Below, in pieces: positions 46,554 through 58,390 of a stretch of DNA of 64,000 bases. Made by a program: the position numbers and the translations under genes. The stretch covers positions 750,932 through 814,931 of the forward strand of contig UESW01003900.1 of NCBI GenBank assembly GCA_900491605.1, read 5' to 3'. Each line of letters starts with the position of its first letter. Within the stretch, counting starts at the first letter, position 1. The DNA comes from Calamus simplicifolius (taxonomy: Eukaryota; Streptophyta; Magnoliopsida; Arecales; Arecaceae). Under the pieces are notes generated by a model. It ran no database searches and was not told where the DNA came from. It was given only the letters and a program-made list of their open reading frames with translations.

Positions 46554-47095
46554 TTTTCATGTAATGAAGTCTAAGTTTTTTTTTCTTAATGAGATATGTT
46601 GTTTGAAGGTTGAAATGAAAGTTTAATTTTTGATGTAATGAAAGTACAGTTTCTTTTTGTAATACTTGACCTTTGATGAAATAAAATTATCCTTTGATCT
46701 ATCAATTTTATCATTTGGCTTAACTCTTTCTAACCTTTTTGTTGATTACAAAAAGGGGGAGAAAGTTATGTCGTATATACATTGATTAGTTATGTTTTGA
46801 TTGGAGGGATTTGATTGAAGCTGATTTGATTGAAGCTTATTTGATTGGTTTCAAATTAGTTTAAATATGCATAAATAAACTTATGTGAACATTGATATAA
46901 TAGTGAAATCTGATATAAATAATTCTAAGTATCAACATGTAAAGCAAAAGGAGAGAACAATTATACATTTGAACTTCATAGGGGGAGCTACCTTATTCAG
47001 GGGGAGCTTACTTGTGAGGATCACTTCCTTGAAAATTTTGATTTAAGAATCCTATGCATATACTCAATGTTTTTATAATCATCAAAAAGGGAGAT
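46554..47095 (+). other. Copia B 3' untranslated region with polypurine tracts
   Basis: Purine tracts at 46750-46764 (AAAAAGGGGGAGAAA), 46978-46986, 46999-47005 and the terminal AAAAAGGGAGAT at 47084-47095. Confidence 0.75.
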
Positions 47096-48580
47096 TGTTG
47101 ACCCAATTATTGATTTTGATGATTAATAAAGGAATTGAGTATATTTATTTGATTACTAATAGATTTAATAAGTGTTTCAGGGCTTAAAATATTTGATTGA
47201 TTTAAAGGCATTAAGAAACGTGTTTTGAATCAATTACAAAATATAAGTTTCAAAGTTTCAGAGCCTGGAGTCGACACCTAGGAATGCTGGAGCTGACCCC
47301 ATGGCTAGTCAAATATTCTTCTGATTTTTGATACGGTCTGGAGCCGACACCTAGAGTTTCGGAGCCGACACCCAGAGTTTCAAAGTCGACACTTACAGTG
47401 TCTGGAGCCGACTCCGATGCGGGGACAGAACGTTTGATTTTTGACTACCTCGGAGCCGACACTTACAGTCTTTTGGAGCCGACACCTGAGTATGGCGAGC
47501 CGACACCTAACTTTTTCGAGCCGACTCCTCGACGAACTTAGAACTTTCTATTTTTGGATAAATGACTTGGAGCCAACATCTGAAAAGTTGGAGCCGACTC
47601 CAACCTATCTGGAACGAAATTTTAAAATGCCAGATCAGCTCTAACGGTAATATTTTCTTTTTACCTAACTTCTAACGGATATATTTTGTTTGGAAAAACT
47701 TTTCAGATACATTCCAACGGCTAGTTTTCTCACCAAAAATGGATTAAAGGAAATCTATAAAAAGGGGGAGAAAGCTCGTTTGAAAAAAAAAATAGAACGA
47801 AAAAATCGGAGTGAATACAAATCAAAAATCCGAGAAGTCTTGAGCCTGAAATCAAAGAGAAAAGTATCCAAACTCAAATTTTTCCACTTCAAAAAGCTCA
47901 AAGAGAAATCCAAGGCGCTCATATTGGAAAATCAGAGGATTCCCAAAATAGAAGAAAAGGCTCTGTTTTCTCAACTTCTCATCTGCAACATTTGCAACGA
48001 ATCAAAGCTGAGGCCTGATTCAACATCTCCAGAGAGAAGAGGAAAAGAAGAAAAGCTCAAATCCAATAATCTTCAAAACATGCTTTTCTAACCTTGCTTA
48101 TTCATTTTGAATATTCACTCATTTGAGGAGCTTTGTATTATTGAAAAATATTATTCTTTCTTGTTTGTGCTAGTTCTATCAAGGGGATTGAACTAGTGGA
48201 GGTAGTATACCTCGAGTCAAGCTAGATTAGCTTGAGTTTAGGGTTTTATGCTGGTGAGCCCGAAAAACCGGCTAGGTTCGTTGTGATTCCTGGGAAACAA
48301 CAAGTTTGAGTTGTGATCTTGTAAAACAACTCGACTGTAATCAAAAGGATTATAGTATGGACCCAAGTGGATCTTGGGAGTGGACGTAGGTGTTGGATAC
48401 ACCGAACCACTATAAAACCTTTGTGTTTGTCGTGCTTTGATTATCTCTTTCTCTATCTCCTTGGTTGTACTTAACATTCGCATTGCATTTCATCTATCTC
48501 CAAGCACATAGTTGTTAAAAGGTTAACATTTTTAAAGAACCCAATTCACCCCCCCTCTTGGGTTGCTATCTGGGCCAACA
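47096..48580 (+). repeat. Copia B 3' LTR
   Basis: 1,485 bp, TGTTGACCC...GGGCCAACA. GTCGAC/GCCGAC cluster at about 47265-47605; TATA at 47755-47765. Confidence 0.93.
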
Positions 48581-48585
48581 AAAGT
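48581..48585 (+). repeat. Target-site duplication of copia B (right copy)
   Basis: AAAGT, matching 18771-18775. Confidence 0.93.
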
Positions 48586-50818
48586 ATCAAAAACCCTTAG
48601 CAACGCCGAGCAATCCCCGTACCTTGGCAGGACCAAGTAAAATATGTTCCTTATGATACCTCGGCTAAACCGAGCGATATATTCCCTGATGGCTCATCTA
48701 TACCGAGTGGCATATTATTCGAAGCCTCGGTCGAGTCGAGCGTTACATCCCTAAAGAAATCCTGAAGCCTCGGTCGAGTTGAGCGTTACATCCCTAAAGA
48801 AATTGCGAAGTCTCAGCCGAACTAAGGGACATGATTCTGAAGATTCGGCCTGATTGGGCAATCTCTCAAATACCTCGATGTAACTCAAATGCCCTATGAT
48901 ACTTTGGTAGCAGATAGCAACCTCCTTCTGCCCAACAGTAAGGTCATACGAGCTATTTTTCTGAAGAAATACCTGCTTCGTGCTGCGAACAAGATCATGA
49001 TTACCCCATGAGTCCACAGGACCGTCTAGGTCTACCTATGGCCCAAACAGGGATAAATGCTTCCTCTACTGAGGACCGAATGTTTGTCTCAGCAAAAACA
49101 AAGTAGCAAGAGCACTGCCGAAATATGCTATGACACAAAAAGCATGATATGGGAGTAGCAACTCTCAACACGATTACATCGAAAAGAAAAAAGCAGGTGC
49201 TAAAAGAAGAAAGAATAAAACTTTCTTTATTTCTTCACCAATGAAAAGAGTTACAACCTCCTGAGAGGCATTACAAGTGCATCAAAGCACAGGAAATACA
49301 AATAAAATAAAAGCTTGACTGAGCAACTTCGATCAGCTTCGGTTAATAATGATGTTCTTCTGGCATTTGACCCAAGAAACCATAGAAACCAGGCAGCTCG
49401 GCTGAGCCACTAGTTAATGCGAAAGAACAAATTGGCTACCCATAGGTCCACTGGATGAATTAAGAGATCCAAAAGCAGAAGGAAGACTTGTGGATGCCGA
49501 TGTTGGGGAGACATTCCCCCTGGGTGGTATGTTGGGCTACTGGTCGCTGCCCGATCGTAAAAGGCATAGAACTAGCATGCCCACACTACTCACCTCCCTC
49601 TTCACACAGGCGAGAGGTCCCCCAGTCGGATGAGCTAAGGGATCCAGGCCGAGGGAGAAGGAAAAGTCCGCCCTTACCATGGAGATTTGCATGCTTCGCA
49701 TTTCCGATGGTCCTCATGGCGAGTGTCGAAGGACACACAGGGAGCGCATACGTGCGCTCCCCATATGATCTATGTGGACCTCCCATGCGCTCTCCATATG
49801 ATCTCTGAAATTCCTCTCTCGAGGACGGTCTGCTCTTCAGCAGCTTCTTCATCACCCCAGCTATTCGGGGGAAGTCGACTTACAAAAGGAGAACTCAGTC
49901 TCTTCACTCTCAACCTCAGATACACAGACATCATGAGAACTTCCATAGGAGAACAAAGTCTTGGGAGATAGCCTAACACGGCCCGTTCTCCCCAATTTAT
50001 AGGCAAACAAGCCCAGGGCAGTTATTAAAGAGGAAATCCCTAAAATTTGAAACACCCTACCCCATTGCTACGTGGAAGGACAGAAGAAAAGAATTACTTC
50101 CCGGAGCACGCCAAATGCGTTTCCCAAGCCATGACAAAAGGCAAGGGATCTCCCCTTGATCTCGAGTCGAGAACCTTAAATGCATGAGATCAGCTGCATG
50201 TCATTGAGATATGGGTAGGCCTGGGAAATCCTCTTTCGAAAATGATGCCATCCAATAGCGATTGATTGCTTGTCGCGTATGTTAAGAGGACCTGCATTGG
50301 AAAAGGCCAATGAAGTAAATGCCCCTGACAAGGGCAAAATACTTTTCAACAAAGCCACTTCGTGTACCTCGGCTGAAAGCATGCCCACTTCTTCACTTCG
50401 GGCAGGCCAAACTATCTAACCTCAGCTCTAACTAGGATACCCTTGCGATTTTTGGCCATTTTAAGTCGAACTATCCAATACTTTGGTAGGGCGAACTCCC
50501 TTACCCACTCCGAACGAGACCGGAACTATATTCCTCGGCAGTGCCGGGCCATTTTATGCCTCAGCTGAAGCATGTCAATCTTTTTTTACTTCGGACAAAC
50601 CAAGCTATCCTTATACCTCGGCCTCGATTGAGACGTTTATTTAAGTCCGAACCAAACCAACCTAAGAGTGCGAATGAGTTATAATCTGTTCACAGTCGAA
50701 AGAAAACTTGAGATAAAAAGATCGGCCAAAAAGGCAAACAAGTGGAGGCAAAAGACCCGTTCATCGGAAATTTTGACCAGACTACAAATCTGAGTAGCAA
50801 AAAATACATAAGCGACCC
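48586..50818 (+). other. Element E 3' region between copia B and the antisense gene
   Basis: About 2.2 kb with no convincing gene. It begins with scattered CCTCGG(C/T)..CGAGCG phrases, including a near-duplicate pair at about 48721-48800 (GAAGCCTCGGTCGAG, then CGTTACATCCCTAAAGAAAT). Several short frames on both strands overlap one another and show no domain. It is downstream of the antisense gene on the minus strand. Confidence 0.45.
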
Positions 50819-51324
50819 TCAAGGATCAGGGGTTGGATCGGTCCCAGCAGCATCTTTGGTAACCTTCAGGGGGGCTTGGCTTATTTCGCCCACTTCAAAA
50901 GTCATTGTTCCCTTGGCAGCAAGCTGAGAGTGTCCTTCGGGAGCCGTGGCCTCACTAAAACCCAAAATAGCATCGAGATCGACGTCTAAAATATCTTCAT
51001 ACTCGGCTTCTTCAGCCCCTAGGGTATAGGCCTCAAAAGATTCAACATCCAAAAAGGAGAGGTCCCATTCCGGATGCTCCCAAGATATTTTAGTTCGAAC
51101 CTCCTCCGCACCAAGCTGGAAGCCTTGGCACAGGTTTCATCTTGTTCGCCCCGAAGTCGGGCAAGCTGCCCTCCAGCCTCAGTAACCTGGCCCCAAAGTG
51201 AGGCGACTCGCTCCTCAATCTTAGCGACCCGCCCTTCGAGCTCCGAGCTTCTCCGATGACTCGACGCCAGTTCTCCTTGCAGGATTTCTAATTGACCATG
51301 GCCCTCGAGTTTCGCCTTCTCCAT

Positions 51325-51388
51325 CTATCAGCACAGAGTTTGCCGGTGCAGTAATATAATAGGAGAAGTTAAAGAGACGACATCTTAC
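51325..51388 (-). other. Intron 3 of the antisense gene
   Basis: 64 bp, short for a plant intron. Donor AGAG|GTAAGATG, acceptor GCTGATAG|ATGGAG, phase 0. It joins two coiled-coil segments in frame. Confidence 0.6.
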
Positions 51389-52021
51389 CTCTTCCTCCTA
51401 TCGGGCTAATCTCCTGGTCAATTCCTCGACCTCGCCGAAGGCCCTCAGTTTGTCGGCCTTAACCTGCTCGATCCTATCCTTGAGGTCGTTAATCCTCAAC
51501 TGTCTGCTGTTAGCTTCCTCCCTAGACTGGGAGAGCTCGTCGTCAAGCTTGGCTATTTTCTCCTGATGCCATTTGATCCTATCATCCATGGCGATAACGC
51601 ATTGTTGCAGCTGCCGGATCTTCTCCTCGGTCTCACCGAGCATTCTATTCAGGCGATTCCTCTCCTCGACAGCTTCTTTCTTCAGCCTGTCTTGACTCTC
51701 GTTAAACTATTTTTTAACATTCTCCATTTCTCTAGCATGCCTAGATTTGATCTGCGATAGCTCCAAGTATGCTTCGTCATACCTCGTCCGGAGCCCGCGC
51801 AGCTCCTCAACTTCAAGCCTCAACTTGGATGCATCATCGAGGGGGGCCTGATGCAGTCCCCTCGCCCTCGTCAAGTTCTCATTGGCGACATCCAGAACCT
51901 GCTCAAGTTTGTCAGACGCCTCTGCTCGCAATCTGAGCTCAATGCTGACTTTCTTAGCCTAGGCATTGGCCCCTACTGCCAGATTCAAGCGCCAGCATAG
52001 CACCCTAGTGATCAAAGCACT

Positions 52022-52099
52022 CTGTGAAATGAAACACAGATAAGAAAGTGCAATCGAGTCAACCAAGAAGGCACCCATTGCTCTGGAATAGCAACTTAC
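52022..52099 (-). other. Intron 2 of the antisense gene
   Basis: 78 bp. Donor CCCGG|GTAAGTT, acceptor TTTCACAG|AGTGC, phase 0. The length is a multiple of three and the frame through it is open, so it could also be retained. Confidence 0.55.
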
Positions 52100-52995
52100 C
52101 CGGGAAGCGTAGGACCTGGCGAGCCCCATAAGGACGGAGTTGTCAATTTCAAGGAGAAGATGGACATCCTTCGCCACATTCCGCTAACCAAATGCGGCGT
52201 TGATGAGGTCTAGGTCCGCAAATTCATTCGCTAAAGGACCCGCGTCCAGATACAACGCCGACCTCATTAGGGCAGCGAACACCGCCTCGATGGCTGGGTC
52301 CAAACGACCGGGCTGCCCGTCCAAAGGACCAGGCCGGGCAATCTCAGGCTGAGAAGCTTTCAACCTGCTAGCCTCCTTCAGCAAAATTCTGACCTAAGAT
52401 TCCTCGGTTACCTCGGCCAGCCCAGGCACCAATTTTCCTGTAACCTCAGTGGGAGAAGCTTCAACTAGAAGATTCTCATCTCGTCCTCTCCCCTCGTCCG
52501 AGGTTTTCTCCTCAATCGCCTTGGCGATCGCAATCGCACCCTCCTGTTCTCCCACCGAAGCTAGAGACATCTTCTCGCTTGGGGAAGGAATCCCTAGGAT
52601 ACCGACCTCTGCCGAGCCTGGCAATAACTCATCCCTAGAAGAGGGGACTACCAGATGAGCACACGAGGCCTCATCCGGGCTGTCCACTATCTCCAGCACC
52701 AAAGGACAGGGGATCTCAACAACCTTCCCAGAGTCCTCCTCTGCTCTCTGCTCCTCCAACATGACTATCACTTCTTCCCCCGACTGAGGGAACCCCTCTC
52801 TCACTGTCGGCGCTCCCATATCCTCTTTCTTTGATGGTAAGGAGCGCGGGCTAACCTTGACTCGCCCAGCCTCCAGCGAGTGCTCTTCAGAAAGATGGAC
52901 CTTCTTCTCAGGCTTACGCCTTTCCACACTAATAGTCCCTCTCGGGCGCTTGCCCAACTCCTTCCTTATACGGCCCATTAGTGCAGACCTCTTGG

Positions 52996-53078
52996 CTGCA
53001 AGCGCAGTGAGCAAACAATCATACCGAGATATACTCGCTCGAGTGAAATCAATGGAAGGGAAAAAGAAAAAGACTTAC
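52996..53078 (-). other. Intron 1 of the antisense gene
   Basis: 83 bp. Donor CAAG|GTAAGTC, acceptor GCTTGCAG|CCAAGAG on the minus strand. Not a multiple of three. The join puts the upstream frame (SPINVQ) in phase with AKRSALMGRIRKEL. Confidence 0.7.
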
Positions 53079-53706
53079 CTTGTACGTTGATGGGGCTAAG
53101 CCTGGCAGCAAAAAGAGCCTCCTCTGATAGTAAGTCATTAGCCAAGAACATTCGGCCGTCATAAAGGACCTCTAGGTCCTCCTTCTCCTGTTCGGATAGG
53201 ACTGGATGCGTTTCCATATCCCTGACAAAGCTCCCCCATCCCTACGGGAAGACGGAGCCGATGTTCCCCTCGGCAATAAAAAATTGAACATTCCACTCCT
53301 TTATAGACGATGGCTTATCCATGATCGTCTTGAATGATTTCCGAGGTCCGATATAGGAACACTCTGAGTTCCTCCTGAACATCAGATGATAGCAAGCACG
53401 GAATAGGAGAAGAGTCGTTGTTACCTGAACCCAGCTGCACATCAAAATAAACCTGATAATACTGCACCAGCTATTAGGAGCCACCATTGTCGGACAGATA
53501 TTGTAAAACCTCATGATCTCCTTGGCTAGGGGATGAAGGGAAAACTGGAGGCCTGCGTTCAGGCTATCTTCATAAAGAAAGATCCCCCGCTCTAGTTCTT
53601 GCGAGACCCTATGCTCAGGCTCCGACAATTGCAAGAGGATATCTGAGGGAATGCCATATTTCTGGCGTATTCTCCCCAAATCCTTGACAATAATCTATGA
53701 GGCCAT

Positions 53707-54111
53707 GTTGCTAGGACTCACCATGCTGTTGGTCGAAAGAGACGCCGAGCGAGGTTACAAAGGAAACAAGGGAAACAAGATTCTCCGAAAAGAAACGAAA
53801 GAGCGCTGCGAACGGGAATGGCGCTATTATGACTTCATTTTTTCTCAAAGGAAACCGCCTCAAAGAGAAGATAAGGCATCTTAATCGAGACACCCGGAAC
53901 CGCCATCGCAGGCACCGTAAAAATTGGGATTTGATACATGGCGCTTCCCCAACCGTTGCCCCTAAGAAATGACGGATTCATCCCGTAAAGGCATGGTGGC
54001 CGCGCAACATTAATTAGGGTATCATTATGCAGGCTGTCAAATTCAGACCCTTCCATTCAGATTTTGCCACCTGAAACTATACTCCCTATGCCCAAACCTA
54101 TGCTTCGAACT
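53707..54111 (-). other. Upstream region of the antisense gene
   Basis: Between the antisense gene start and the E 3' LTR. Short minus-strand frames (53835-54056, 53711-53893) are not in a consistent frame with the gene. It would hold the 5' untranslated region or promoter; I could not find a clear TATA box. Confidence 0.35.
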
Positions 54112-54128
54112 AGGGAGTGGGGGGCATG
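54112..54128 (+). promoter_or_regulatory. Element E polypurine tract
   Basis: GGGAGTGGGGGGCA immediately before the 3' LTR. Primes plus-strand DNA synthesis. Confidence 0.85.
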
Positions 54129-54951
54129 TGTTGAGGGGTAAAATCGTCATTACGTTAATAATTGTGCAAGAGGTTAGGATCAACCCTGAACTCTGACTCT
54201 CACTCGCTGTGCAATGCCCGCTAGAAATGAGCCATCCGAGCTATCCACCATGCCTCACCAACCAAGCTATCCACCGTGCCTCACCAGCCGAGCTATCCAC
54301 TATGCCTCGGTCCTAGTCCGAGCTATCCTTATACCTCAATCCTAGTCCGAGCTATTCTTATGCCCCAGCCAGACCCAGGCACTCAAGCACCTCTGCAGAA
54401 TCCAGCGCGGGAGAGTTTAAATTCGTAAGATTCCAAAGAAAAATCACACCCGAGAGTGGCCTAGAGCCCTGGAGCCTACACAATCGTCGAATCTCAAGAC
54501 ATCAACCAGCTCTCCCAGCCGTCGATCCTCTAACCAACAAGATACGAATCTTACTGACCTCATAACAAACTGGATTCGAATCCTAATGGCTTTCGGACCC
54601 ACGACACCTCCAAGAAATCAGGTAATCCTCTATAAATATGACCGTCTTCCGACTTCTTAGGTATGCACACTTCCTTACTCACCCACTCTCCATCCACCCT
54701 TGCTCATCCCTTTCGCCATTAACGCTTTGCTCAGAGCTCTCGAAAGGCCACCCTGGAGAGACTCTTCAGTGGAGCCTTCTTCCCATATTTGTTTGCTATT
54801 GATCTTTGCTGACTTGAGCATCGGAGGGTCTTCCGCAGAGGGCCACCCCCAATGCCTCTCGCATGAGGATTGTTTTGCAGGTCCGCCCAGGAGGGAGCCC
54901 ACTCTGAAGCTCGATCACGCCCAAGTCGGAGGACAAATTTCAGCAGCAATA
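54129..54951 (+). repeat. Element E 3' LTR
   Basis: 823 bp, TGTTGAGGGG...AGCAATA (terminal CA changed to TA). TATA box CTATAAATAT at 54630-54639. About three minisatellite copies against about seven in the 5' LTR. Confidence 0.92.
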
Positions 54952-54956
54952 GAAAC
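54952..54956 (+). repeat. Target-site duplication of element E (right copy)
   Basis: GAAAC, matching 3598-3602. Confidence 0.9.
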
Positions 54957-55650
54957 GAAGATATTTAATCTCTAAACACCAAGTACAAATACATACATAT
55001 AGCAGCCATTTAGGTTGCTATAATCCCAAATAATAGATTAGGAATGAATAAACCCATATTCATTGCATTAAAAGAAGGTCGCTTCAATGAAGCAAAAGAT
55101 GCAGCCCTCAGTATTATCAGTACCAATGTCAATTGGGGACCTATTTACTTCGAGAACTACCCCAACCTAAGTTTAGAGATAGACAAGGCTATCAAAGACT
55201 CCTTGGTCATAGATATTAAAACATTAGGATACGACAACATAAAGCCAGGATATAATCCTCTCAGTATTGTATACAGAATAATTTATAAATTAATGACAAC
55301 TAGAACTAATGCCAAAAGAATAAGGAAAACTCTAAAAGGGAAAACCCTATTCCTAGCAACAGATGAAAAGATCAATCGATAGTACCCCAGATGTACAATT
55401 GGAAAGAAGTAGAAATTAAAGATAACTGGATCTTAGAAAAGATACAGCCCCCTAGAAGGTCAGTTAAAGAAAAAGGATAGTTAATGAAATAACACAAGAT
55501 GACAAAGGAAATGTTAGTTATAACTTCAGAAGATCTTATAGTACGAGGAATCTCAGCACTGAAGAAGGCAGCATAAGAAACCTAAACTCAAAGGAATTGA
55601 CTTAGAACCGAACATCCCAAACCTGTATTACGAAAACACAAACTACACTC
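54957..55650 (+). pseudogene. EPRV copy 2: movement protein (continued)
   Basis: Continues from 3602. The stretch IHIAAI precedes 55044-55382 (MNKPIFIALKEGRF, IKDSLVIDIKTLGYDN, IVYRIIYKLMTT), the core of a 30K-type movement protein, closely paralleling copy 1 at 710-1020. Stops at about 55011 and 55380 and frameshifts near 55365, 55470 and 55580. Confidence 0.75.
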
Positions 55651-56440
55651 CGACCTATTCACAGATGATGGAGGAGACTCCAAACCAGCTAAACATGATC
55701 TCCAAAGAATTCGAGATTAACAAGGAAAACATTAAGAAAGATTTTAGAGCAAAACATAACAAAGAGAAAGTTGACTGGTTATGGAAAAAAATTAGTCCAA
55801 AAGAGAGAGAAGACTTAAAACAAGAGTACTATAGTTTCATGAACAAAGAAAAAATAGAAATCCTCTATTTTACATGGCTTGAATAGGCATGTAAAAATAA
55901 AAAATTCACAGATAAATATCCTTTCAGATCCTTAGGAATAATCTGGAGAACTACGGAAAATAAAGAGATAAACTCAGAACACATTCCTTTGGAGGAATGC
56001 CAGATTAACTATAAAAATCAGATAATAATTGCCTCTCCATTTAAAGTAATTAAGCCAGAAAATGAACATAAACCGGCCACTAACAATGAAATCAGGAAAA
56101 TAGTCCAACAGAACAATTACAGTAATCAACTTTTGCATACAATATCAGATCAATTGAGTAGAATAGAGGATAGTATCAACTCAGAATCCAAGGATTCTAA
56201 TATTATTCAGGAAATAAAGATGCAAAGGCCCATCTTTGAAATAGACAATAGTTGAGAAAAGAATTTAGAAGTAAAGAAAACAAAATTGTAGATTAGATAA
56301 TAGATAGACTTAAAGGAATTAGATTAAATATGATATCATCCCAAGAATCTAAAAATTAGATAAACAAGATAAAATATGAAGGTCAGACATACTACAAAAC
56401 ACAGAAAAACTATTACCCCAGACCAACTTCGCCAGATATT
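55651..56440 (+). pseudogene. EPRV copy 2: region between movement and coat protein
   Basis: 55665-55886 (MMEETPNQLNMISKEFEINK) and 55989-56255 (ATNNEIRKIVQQNNYSNQLL) parallel copy 1 at 1355-1960. Charged, helical, with asparagine/glutamine-rich stretches. Stops at 55884, 56253 and around 56295. Probable virion-associated or coat N-terminal sequence. Confidence 0.6.
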
Positions 56441-57475
56441 CAATTTGAGGAAAGAAAAAAATTTAAAAGAGAAACCTATAGTGGTGGAGCAGTTTATGAA
56501 TGGAATTTTGATGGTATTTCAGAAAGAGAGATCTGGAATCTCTTATTAGAGATGATTATGGCTGTAGGGGCCCTAAGAGCCACCAACACCACTGAAGATA
56601 GCACCATTTGAATCCTAGTCCAGGGTTTTACTGGACAATTAGAAGAATGGTGGAACAGATATCTCAAACCCGAAGATAGAGAAAACATAAGGACTAGCAC
56701 AAAAATCATAGTCAAACCAAATTCATCGGAGACAACAGAAGAATCCAATGGAGTGGAAACCGTAGTCCACACCATATATAAACATTTTATAGGATCGAAA
56801 GATCGAAAACAAGAAAGCAACAAAATGCTTTTAATGAAACTTAGATGTCCTAAAATGTAAGATTTTAGATGGTATAGATATACATTTCTATGCAGAGTCC
56901 TAGAAAGAGAAGACTATAAGTCTTCCTTCTAGAAAGAGAAATTTATTTCAGGATTACCCAGTCTATTTTCAGAGAAAGTTAATGAAGCCTTAACAGAAGA
57001 ACACCAAGGCAACATTGACTGGAAAAATGTCACTTATGGTGATATTTGTGGAATCATTAACAAAACAGCACTCAAGATGTGCACAGAGATGAAACTTCAA
57101 TCTAAACTAAAGAAAGATGAAGTTGCAACTATAAAAGAATTAGGAGGATTTTGCAGACAATATGGTTACGAAATATTAGTGCCTCCCTCCAAGAAAAAGA
57201 AGAGAGCCAATAAAAAACTAAAAAATCCAAATATTATAAAACCAAATCAAACAAACAAAAAGAGGGAAAAAAGATATTTAAAGATCAAAAGTCCATAGGT
57301 GTTCCTAAGTGGAAAAGGAACACAAGTCCCAACCAAAATAGGAAAAGATCCCAACGTGGTATAGGTGTGGTAAGAAGGGACATTGTAGCAAAAATTGTAG
57401 AAAATATAAAGTATCTCAAATCCAAGAAATGAATATCCCGAAAAATAAAAAGAGAAAATATTAAGGCTGATATTG
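56441..57475 (+). pseudogene. EPRV copy 2: coat protein with zinc knuckle
   Basis: VYEWNFDGISEREIWNLL and GFTGQLEEWW (about 56623-56655) mark the coat-protein core. A basic stretch (KKKKRANKKLKNP) at 57197-57235 is followed by the nucleic-acid knuckle at about 57358-57402, read as WYRCGKKGHCSKNC; the expected first cysteine is a tryptophan here. Stops at about 56610, 56860 and 56930. Confidence 0.75.
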
Positions 57476-57930
57476 GTAGACAGTAAAGGAAGCTACTCTT
57501 CAGACCAAGAGAGTAGTTCAGAAAATGATTAGATCAACCTAATAGAAGAAAATGAAAGTTCTTCTGATGAAGAAGAAACCTCTTCAGAAGATTTAGATGA
57601 AATTGCACTATGCGGGTGCACTGAAAATCTTAAAATAAATATGATTAGAAATAGAAGAAGTGATTTGCTTATAGATCTCATAGGAGAAATCGATAACCCA
57701 GAGCTAAGAAAAGAATACATAGAGAAACTTAAAGAAGAATTACAACCTAAACCCAAGAAAGAAGCTTTAAGCTTACCAGAAATAATTAAACAGAAGGATC
57801 AAGAAGAAAAACTCAAGACAGACCCAATTCATCAACTAAAAGAAGAAGTTAAACAAATAAAAAAAGAAATTACAACATTAAAATCGGAAATAGAAATTCT
57901 AAAGAAACCAGATAAATGAAAAGACATCCT
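57476..57930 (+). pseudogene. EPRV copy 2: acidic and coiled-coil linker
   Basis: Acidic stretch (DEEETSSEDLDE, about 57567-57602), then 57641-57919 rich in glutamate and lysine with a heptad-like pattern (HQLKEEVKQIKKEITTLKSE). The inverted fragment at 2389-2698 derives from this part of another copy. Confidence 0.6.
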
Positions 57931-58390
57931 TCAGGAAGAAGATAGTGAACATGACAGTTATCTAAATAAAATCACAACAGTAAAGGTTCAGAAGTGGCAC
58001 ATTAAGGTCAAATTAGTAGTCCACGATGAAACTAGAAATACATACGCCTTAGTTGACTCAGGAGCAGATATAAACTGTATCCCGGAGGGACAATCCCTAG
58101 AAAATATTATGAAGAAACATCTGAAAATCTTTATACATCAAATAATGAAAGCCTTAGAATCATATACAAAATATCAAATGTACTTGTTTGCCAACACAAC
58201 ATCTATTTTAAGACAACATTCATAATAGTCAAAGATATTCGGACTATTATCCTAGGAACACCATTCCTAACCCTTCTCTATCATATGGAAATCAATGAAA
58301 ATGGAATATCAACCCCTGTCTTAGGAAATTAGATTACTTTCAGATTTGTAAAAAACTATCAGGACCAAAGAAGTCAACCTGTTAAAAGAT
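57931..58390 (+). pseudogene. EPRV copy 2: aspartic protease
   Basis: LVDSGADINCIPEG with the catalytic aspartate codon at 58055-58057, followed by a stretch ending IILGTPFL (about 58247-58272), both standard for the retroviral-type protease of caulimovirids. It would cut the viral polyprotein. Stops downstream near 58332. Confidence 0.78.

Larger units (their letters stand above)
18776..48580 (+). mobile_element. Copia B: Sirevirus-type Ty1/copia, host to element C
   Basis: Bounded by LTRs 18776-20275 and 47096-48580 with AAAGT duplications. Without element C it is about 9.9 kb. It is the same family as copia A (related LTRs, same gene order). Part of gag just after the primer site is deleted, and element C splits the rest of gag at 20629/40483. 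Confidence 0.92.
50819..53706 (-). pseudogene. Antisense gene of element E, four apparent exons
   Basis: On the minus strand the reading runs 53706-53079, 52995-52100, 52021-51389, 51324-50819. The N-terminal part (RQKYGIPSDILLQLSEPEHR, LHPLAKEIMRFYNICPTMVA, PNSW) looks like the putative gypsy type transposon family (Pfam Transposase_28, from memory). The middle is low-complexity and acidic. The C-terminal part is a long coiled coil (IRQLQQCV, LDDELSQSREEANSR, SELEGRVAKIEERVASL). Three introns of 83, 78 and 64 bp have GTAAGT- or GTAAGA-type donors and AG acceptors, and all three joins keep the frame. In-frame stops at about 53697, 53243, 52396, 52186, 51961, 51709 and 51400 and a frameshift near 51110 show decay. 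Antisense genes 3' of pol are known in the Tat clade; the function is unknown. Confidence 0.72.
3603..54951 (+). mobile_element. Element E: Tat-type Ty3/gypsy retrotransposon, host to nested elements
   Basis: Bounded by two LTRs (3603-4531 and 54129-54951) with GAAAC target duplications. Without the nested copia A and copia B it is about 11 kb. The lineage call rests on the extra archaeal-type RNase H before integrase, long tandem arrays between pol and the 3' LTR, and antisense genes in the 3' region, all known traits of the Tat clade. Most of gag, protease, RT and the first RNase H is deleted. It inserted into the movement-protein region of EPRV copy 2. Confidence 0.88.

Noticed and set aside
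49488..50055. Cluster of overlapping short frames on both strands
   Set aside because: No domain, no consistent frame, and mutual overlap; treated as non-coding E sequence.
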